64,000 bases of DNA. Source: a virus. The notes under the pieces are model-generated. The model had not been told where the DNA came from, did not search any database, and worked only from the letters and a program-made list of their open reading frames with translations. The translations under genes were made by a program, and so were the position numbers. Positions 59,144-64,000 of this stretch are shown here, piece by piece; the stretch's first letter is position 1; every line of letters starts with the position of its first letter. Location of the stretch: IMG/VR virus record IMGVR_UViG_3300030118_007055, positions 1-64,000 of that record; one strand, 5' to 3'.

Positions 59144-60208
59144 CTAAAGATTTAATTCTTTCAAATCTTTGTCAATCATTTTTTTAACAAGGTTTTGAAA
59201 TGAACTATTAGGCTTCCAATTTAACTCATTCCTAGCTCTAGCAGAATCACCCCAAAGAGCGCCAACCTCGGCTGGTCTATAAAATTTTGGATCAACCTCC
59301 ACTAATAGATCATCACCATGAAAATATTTAGCGTCTTCTTTAGTTCCTTCCCACCTACACATTGATCTATGAAAACCAGCGACATTGAAAGCTTCCTCGA
59401 CAAACTCTCTAATAGTGTGTGTTTCATTAGATGAAAGCACATAGTCATTAGGAGTTTTTTTAACTGCATCAGTTAAGTGCTTTTCTTGGTTTAGCATTCT
59501 CCAAACGCCGTCCATAAAATCTTCAGCATCACTCCAATCTCTAGTAGATTCAATATTACCTAATCTTAAAGGTTCAAAACTTTTTTTATCTGTATAGTCT
59601 TTAGATATTCTTGCTACATTTTTAGTTATTTTTCTTGTAACAAATTCCTCACCTCTTCTATCGCCTTCATGATTGAATAACCAACCTTGAACAGCATAAA
59701 TATTAAAAGATTCTCTATATACTTTAACTATATGTCTGGCTGAGCATTTTGAAGCTCCATAGGGGCTTCTAGGTCTTAAAGGGTGATTTTCATTTTGAGG
59801 TTCAAATACAATATCTCCAAATTCTTCAGAACTTCCCGCGTTGTAATAGCGACACTGCGGGCAATGCCTTTTTATAGATTCTAGTTGATGTAAAACTGCA
59901 ATTGAATTAGTTTGAATATGATTTAGTGGCATATCCCAACTACTACCTACAAATGAATTTGCGGCAAAATTTATAAAGTAATATGGCTTATATTTTTCTA
60001 TAACTTTATCTATATTTTGAGCGTCGGTTACATCTAAGTCTGCTAAAATAAATCTTGGGTTTTCAAGTAGGTTTTTTATATTTATGTGATTTTTAACACT
60101 TAATCTTCTAACTCCTCCAATAATAGTAAAATCTGTATTTTTTAGAAGATAGTCTGCCATTAAACTACCATCTTGACCTGTCACACCTGTTATAATTATT
60201 GTTTTCAT
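59144..60208 (-). CDS. gmd: GDP-mannose 4,6-dehydratase
   Basis: A 354-aa short-chain dehydrogenase of the Gmd type. The NADP-binding loop is GVTGQDGSLMADYLL, followed by FINFAANSFVGSSWDMPLNH, SSEEFGDIVFEPQNENHPL, and the catalytic YGASKCSARH (Y-x3-K). It converts GDP-mannose to GDP-4-keto-6-deoxymannose. The length and motifs match bacterial enzymes. Its partner Fcl is encoded immediately upstream. Confidence 0.95.
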   Translation of the reverse strand: MKTIIITGVTGQDGSLMADYLLKNTDFTIIGGVRRLSVKNHINIKNLLENPRFILADLDVTDAQNIDKVIEKYKPYYFINFAANSFVGSSWDMPLNHIQTNSIAVLHQLESIKRHCPQCRYYNAGSSEEFGDIVFEPQNENHPLRPRSPYGASKCSARHIVKVYRESFNIYAVQGWLFNHEGDRRGEEFVTRKITKNVARISKDYTDKKSFEPLRLGNIESTRDWSDAEDFMDGVWRMLNQEKHLTDAVKKTPNDYVLSSNETHTIREFVEEAFNVAGFHRSMCRWEGTKEDAKYFHGDDLLVEVDPKFYRPAEVGALWGDSARARNELNWKPNSSFQNLVKKMIDKDLKELNL

Positions 60209-60211
60209 AAA

Positions 60212-61123
60212 TTACTTATGATTAATATATCTTTTATTATAAGTTTTTCTAATGCCTTCCTCTAAAGATTTAAAAGTAAATGTCGGAAATTTTTGTAAAA
60301 ACTTTTTTGAACAAGCATCTTTACGAATTTGGCCATCAGGCTTGCTTGTGTCCCAAACTATTTCCAAATCATTAACATCTAAAGATTTCATAGCTATTGC
60401 TGCTATTTCTCTAATATAATGATTTTCAGGGTTACATACATTGTAAAGAAATGGACGCTGTTCATTTATTAATAATGAAATAGCTTTAGCTAAATCATCA
60501 GCATACATAAACTGTCTAAAAACACACCCTGTTCCAAAAAGAGTAATTTGTTTATGATCGTTAACTTTAGCTTGATGTATTTTGTGTATCAAACTTGATA
60601 CAAAATGAGCTTTATCTCCTTCAAAATGATCATGTTCAGAGTATAAATTACATGGTATTACAGAACTATAATTAGTTCCGTATTGTTTGTTATATGCGTC
60701 GATTTGCACTGACATAGATCTTTTTGCGTATCCGTATGCAAAATTACTTTTGGTTGGCGGCCCTGAATGCAATTGATCTTCCGTCAACGGATAATTCGTT
60801 ACATGATCAGGATATATGCAAGTGCTTAAAACTGATATTAAGTTTTTGCATCCACTTTGATAAGCATATCTTATAACGTTTGTATTTATTAAAACATTAT
60901 CATCAAAAAAAGTGGCGGGATTGTTTATATTATCCATTATACCGCCAACTTTAGCAGCTAAATGTATTATCAGATCTGGTTTTAAATCATTAAAAAGATT
61001 TTTAACTAATTTTTGATCTGTTAAATCACAATCTTTACTAGAAAGATATATTGCATCTGGTAGGTATTGTTTTAAATGTTTACCCACCATACTAGAGCCT
61101 CCTGTAACTAAAATTTTACTCAT
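60212..61123 (-). CDS. fcl: GDP-L-fucose synthase-like epimerase/reductase
   Basis: A 303-aa protein with Rossmann loop VTGGSSMVGKHLKQYL, LSTCIYPDHVTNYPLTEDQL, the catalytic YGYAKRSMSVQIDAY, and GTGCVFRQFMYADDLAKAI. It fits GDP-fucose synthase, which turns the Gmd product into GDP-L-fucose. A related GDP-sugar epimerase/reductase cannot be excluded. It overlaps the SIS gene by 8 nt. Confidence 0.9.
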   Translation of the reverse strand: MSKILVTGGSSMVGKHLKQYLPDAIYLSSKDCDLTDQKLVKNLFNDLKPDLIIHLAAKVGGIMDNINNPATFFDDNVLINTNVIRYAYQSGCKNLISVLSTCIYPDHVTNYPLTEDQLHSGPPTKSNFAYGYAKRSMSVQIDAYNKQYGTNYSSVIPCNLYSEHDHFEGDKAHFVSSLIHKIHQAKVNDHKQITLFGTGCVFRQFMYADDLAKAISLLINEQRPFLYNVCNPENHYIREIAAIAMKSLDVNDLEIVWDTSKPDGQIRKDACSKKFLQKFPTFTFKSLEEGIRKTYNKRYINHK

Positions 61124-61730
61124 TTATAGGATCTCTCACTAAGGGTTGAGAAAGGTTTTTTCTAATCACTTCTTGTTTTATACTTGGGCATTCAGCTCCT
61201 AAGTCATGTATTAAATCATAAAAAAGAATTAAACTTAAAACTTCAACCGTATGAAAGTACTTACAATTCAAATTAATCTCATTTACAGCGTCTTCCAAAA
61301 TACCTCTTGACTGTCCAGAGATCATTGCTGTTTTAAAATTATTTTCTAAAGCCCAGTGACAACATGATATCACATTTTTAGAACTTCCTGAACAAGATAA
61401 TCCTATTATCATGGATTTTTTACTCATTTTGCCGCTATTTTTTTGCAATTCAAGCCATCTTAAAAATAAATGATTATACCCGTAATCATTAGCTATGCTA
61501 GTCATTAAACATTGACTTTCCATAGCGCTAACTGATTTTTTAATTCCTGCTTTTACAAAAAGTCTAGTGCAATCGTCAGCAGCGTGATTAGCTACCGCCC
61601 ACAAACCTCCATTTGCGACTAAGTATATGTCATCGCTTTTTTTAAAATCTTCAGTTAATTTTTTCCACTCAAGGCTATTAAGAGTCGTATCAAATTTATT
61701 TTCTATATTTTCAAAATCAATATGCCTCAT
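61116..61730 (-). CDS. SIS-domain sugar isomerase (GmhA-like)
   Basis: A 204-aa protein with a SIS fold: YLVANGGLWAVANHAADDCT, KSMIIGLSCSGSSKNVISCC, FKTAMISGQSRGILEDAVNE, as in sedoheptulose-7-phosphate isomerase GmhA. It probably makes or handles D-glycero-D-manno-heptose-type phosphates. Together with Gmd/Fcl-like enzymes it suggests a GDP-heptose or deoxy-sugar route rather than only GDP-fucose. Confidence 0.8.
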   Translation of the reverse strand: MRHIDFENIENKFDTTLNSLEWKKLTEDFKKSDDIYLVANGGLWAVANHAADDCTRLFVKAGIKKSVSAMESQCLMTSIANDYGYNHLFLRWLELQKNSGKMSKKSMIIGLSCSGSSKNVISCCHWALENNFKTAMISGQSRGILEDAVNEINLNCKYFHTVEVLSLILFYDLIHDLGAECPSIKQEVIRKNLSQPLVRDPINE

Positions 61731-61737
61731 GATAAGA

Positions 61738-62889
61738 TTATATACTTTTTTTAATTATTTCTAAACTTTGTTCAACTTCAATTTCTTTTACTGCTAAATT
61801 TGGCCTCATTCTAATTGAATTTTTTCCAGTAGGGTTACATAGCATGCCATTTAAAAATAATTTTTTATAAAATTTATCTCTTAAAACTTTAGACTCAAAA
61901 TCAAAGGCTAATAATAAACCTTTAGATCTTACATTATGTATATCTTTAATTTGCGATAACTGTGTAGTTAGAATCTTTCCCATTTTAGTAGCGTTTTCTT
62001 TTAGTTTGTTTTTTTTAATTGCTTTGATTATATAGTGGCATCTTATCATATCTATAAGATCGCCATCAAATGTTACGGACAATTTCTTTGGCATTTCAAA
62101 AACTTTAGAATGAGATTCTTTTACCATTATGCCAGAAACTTGTGATTTTTTGCCAAAAACTACAATATCAGGAAAAACTTCTAAATGTTCAAAATACCAA
62201 GTTTTACCTGTGCTACAAAAGCCTGTTTGAACTTCATCAAAAATCAATGGCACATTTTTCTCTTTGCATTTTTTGTAAAGAGATTGTAATTGATTTTTAT
62301 CTAGATAATTATCTCCAAAAGTGGATTGTATAGGTTCTACTAGAACTCCCTGAACTTTATCGTTATCATTTATAGCATTTATAGCTTCATCTATGGATGA
62401 GGCATGAATTTGTTTATCATGATAATCTCGAAAAATATCACCAAGCCTCTCATCCACTGCTGCGAAACGCGTTGTTAAAAAATTACCAACTGAATTAATA
62501 CCATGAAAGCTATTTGCTATTGAAATAATTTTGGCATCTGGATCTGGATTTTTATGCCACATGGCAGTTTTTACAGCCGCCTCATTTGCTAAACCTCCAG
62601 TACAAGTAAAGTGATAATTTTTGTAAACATCTAAACATGTAAACTCTTTAAAACATTTATAAAACTTATCAAACTCATCAGATAAAATTTCGCAATTAAC
62701 TAATTTAAGTTTGCAAGCTCTACTAATATCTTTTTTAAACTGTCTATTTTTAAATATTCTATGATTGTAACCAAGAGGAAGCGATGAATACATCCCCATA
62801 AAATCTAAATATTTTTTTTTAGTAGTTTTATCATAAATATAACTACCTTTGCTTTTGTCAAAATTTATTTTGATGTTAAATAAACTCAT
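61738..62889 (-). CDS. class III PLP aminotransferase (lysine 6-aminotransferase-like)
   Basis: A 383-aa fold-type I aminotransferase: FTCTGGLANEAAVKTAMWHK, the PLP-pocket VPLIFDEVQTGFCSTGKTWY, and FPDIVVFGKKSQVSGIMV with the Schiff-base lysine. The GKKSQVSGIM context resembles L-lysine epsilon-aminotransferases more than glutamate-1-semialdehyde mutases. In this cluster it may aminate a sugar or make a modified amino acid; the substrate is not deducible. Confidence 0.85.
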   Translation of the reverse strand: MSLFNIKINFDKSKGSYIYDKTTKKKYLDFMGMYSSLPLGYNHRIFKNRQFKKDISRACKLKLVNCEILSDEFDKFYKCFKEFTCLDVYKNYHFTCTGGLANEAAVKTAMWHKNPDPDAKIISIANSFHGINSVGNFLTTRFAAVDERLGDIFRDYHDKQIHASSIDEAINAINDNDKVQGVLVEPIQSTFGDNYLDKNQLQSLYKKCKEKNVPLIFDEVQTGFCSTGKTWYFEHLEVFPDIVVFGKKSQVSGIMVKESHSKVFEMPKKLSVTFDGDLIDMIRCHYIIKAIKKNKLKENATKMGKILTTQLSQIKDIHNVRSKGLLLAFDFESKVLRDKFYKKLFLNGMLCNPTGKNSIRMRPNLAVKEIEVEQSLEIIKKSI

Positions 62890-63262
62890 GCGACATAAGA
62901 TCTTTCATACAATTTTTCCAACTTTCAAATCTAAATGATTTGTCATCTACATAAAATACAGCCCTTGGTTTTTCTGAAGTTACGCTAGTAACAAAACAAT
63001 CTAATTTATATTTTTTTAACCAGTCCCAAATCAACTCATCTCCTGTTTTATTGTTGATAAGCATGCGGTCTTTCCTAGCTTTTGCGCTAAAAATTATTAT
63101 TTGATACTTCTCAGATAGCTTTTTTAAAGCATCGTAAACGCCCTCCACTGGTTCGTCATATACAGTCCCATCATAAAAACCTTTTGAATTTTTATGAATT
63201 ACTCCGTCAAAATCTATTCCAACTTGATATGTTTCGTCAGGAAATGAGTGTTCTCTAATCAC
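62876..63262 (-). CDS. HAD-like phosphatase
   Basis: A 128-aa minimal HAD enzyme: motif I VGIDFDGVIHKNSKGFYDG, motif II QIIIFSAKARKD, and motif IV VFYVDDKSFRFESW. It resembles small phosphatases in capsule and nonulosonate clusters that remove the phosphate from sugar phosphates. The start is GTG at 63262, overlapping the upstream gene. Confidence 0.75.
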   Translation of the reverse strand: MIREHSFPDETYQVGIDFDGVIHKNSKGFYDGTVYDEPVEGVYDALKKLSEKYQIIIFSAKARKDRMLINNKTGDELIWDWLKKYKLDCFVTSVTSEKPRAVFYVDDKSFRFESWKNCMKDLMSHEFI

Positions 63263-64000
63263 TTGAATCAGCTGGGTAAATGTGATTAATATCTTCTCTG
63301 TTTACGGCTAATCTTATAGACTGTTCAGATCCTATAGCAGTTATTTTATGGTGTTTATATCGCTCAATAAATACAATATCGCCTTGTTTTACAGTCATAG
63401 TTTCGCCATCAACAAACCACTCCCATTCACCTTTTACTATGTACCACCACTCATCCCAGTCACTATGATAGTGTAAACGATTTCCCTCTCCAGGCATTTG
63501 CGCTATGAGCGTAACACAAGTTGATTTAGAGTTTATTAATGTATGAGACCAAAACTTATCTTTTGGATTATTATCTATTATTTGTTTTATAGAAGCTACA
63601 TCTTTATTAAAATTATCCATGTTGTTATTATCCGTAACACCATCCTCTAATAAAACTCTTAATCTATCATTATCATAAACTTCTCCAGCTTGATAATATT
63701 GCACTTTAAAATTTTCTTTTGATTTTAGATAACGAGCAGTTATCTCAGCTAATTGAAAATCCTCCTCAGTGTCTATGTCTATAGTAGAGTAACCTTTTAA
63801 GGTAAAATATCCAACTTTGCCATCTCCCCCATGATAAGCCGCGTTATATTTTTTCATATTTTCTAAAAAATTAGACTTATCCCAACCCATTAAAGAGCAA
63901 GCGTAAGTTTTTATAGGTTCTAATTCTTGAGACGGAGGCGTTACTTTTTGTTTATCAAAGTTTATAGAAGTGCCTTGATACAGAGACTCTATTTGTTGAT
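63255..64000 (-). CDS. sugar cytidylyltransferase-cupin fusion (5' end outside window)
   Basis: Open reading continues past the window edge, so an apparent ATG at 63890 is internal. The visible 246 residues begin with the C-terminal part of a NeuA/PseF-type nucleotidyltransferase (GYFTLKGYSTIDIDTEEDFQ) and continue into a cupin: RLHYHSDWDEWWYIVKGEWE (H-x-H and E) and GDIVFIERYKHHKITAIG (H). The fusion suggests that sugar activation and a sugar-modifying or regulatory cupin act together. Confidence 0.8.
   Translation of the reverse strand, partial: QQIESLYQGTSINFDKQKVTPPSQELEPIKTYACSLMGWDKSNFLENMKKYNAAYHGGDGKVGYFTLKGYSTIDIDTEEDFQLAEITARYLKSKENFKVQYYQAGEVYDNDRLRVLLEDGVTDNNNMDNFNKDVASIKQIIDNNPKDKFWSHTLINSKSTCVTLIAQMPGEGNRLHYHSDWDEWWYIVKGEWEWFVDGETMTVKQGDIVFIERYKHHKITAIGSEQSIRLAVNREDINHIYPADSSD

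Noticed and set aside
1-64000. tRNA genes and CRISPR arrays
   Set aside because: No cloverleaf with a TTCRA-type arm or regularly spaced direct repeats was recognised by eye; short tRNAs could still be missed, so a tRNAscan run would be decisive.

Overview
The window is part of the genome of a large, AT-rich tailed phage with a lambda-type siphovirus tail tip. Evidence for a phage: a co-linear gpL-gpK(JAB)-gpI-gpJ tail-tip block, giant fibre proteins, a lysis cassette, and a compact replication operon encoding RecA, DnaB, primase, a C-family polymerase and an exonuclease. A lipoprotein spanin candidate and a LydA-like holin point to a Gram-negative host. Several small genes resemble families known from marine cyanophages and pelagiphages, so a marine bacterium is a reasonable guess, but the host cannot be fixed. 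Terminase, portal and capsid genes are not seen, and the last gene runs off the right edge.

Layout. 1-6.5 kb is an accessory, probably early, region of very small genes. It is interrupted by four copies of a triple-hairpin repeat, strong terminators and three structured RNA candidates, including a complex one at about 1.53-1.90 kb. 6.6-11.4 kb is a rightward run of small early genes: a RuvB-like ATPase, an HExxH protein, a DUF1281-like protein and a putative pyrimidine-dimer glycosylase. 11.4-15.6 kb is mainly leftward: membrane or secreted proteins, an Nmad1/DUF1599-like protein, an HNH-like and a PD-(D/E)XK-like nuclease. 15.7-20.6 kb holds a 1555-aa tail or fibre protein. 20.7-24.0 kb is a leftward lysis block that also holds an inorganic pyrophosphatase and a SET-domain protein. 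24.1-39.0 kb is the tail tip and a 2259-aa fibre. 39.1-44.8 kb holds glycosyltransferases, a GNAT and a possible strand-annealing protein. 44.8-49.5 kb holds a probable -1 frameshift protein, a pseudokinase-like protein and a ClpA-like unfoldase. 49.5-58.8 kb is the replication operon and 59.1-64.0 kb is a nucleotide-sugar operon.

Two promoter classes stand out. Early-type genes have sigma70-like promoters (TTGACN, 16-17 bp, TATANT) whose -10 box ends exactly 6 nt before the ATG in seven of eight cases, which predicts leaderless mRNAs; the polymerase operon uses one. Tail, lysis, Clp and frameshift-protein genes carry a different element, AGTGTAA-N-TATT, close to their starts and with no obvious -35 box, like a phage late promoter.

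Other points of interest: DNA polymerase III alpha split into PHP, exonuclease and polymerase genes; a phage ClpA with a ClpP-docking-type MGF loop; a textbook A-AAA-AAG slippery site joining a conserved-looking C-terminal tail; and an inorganic pyrophosphatase with a complete active site.
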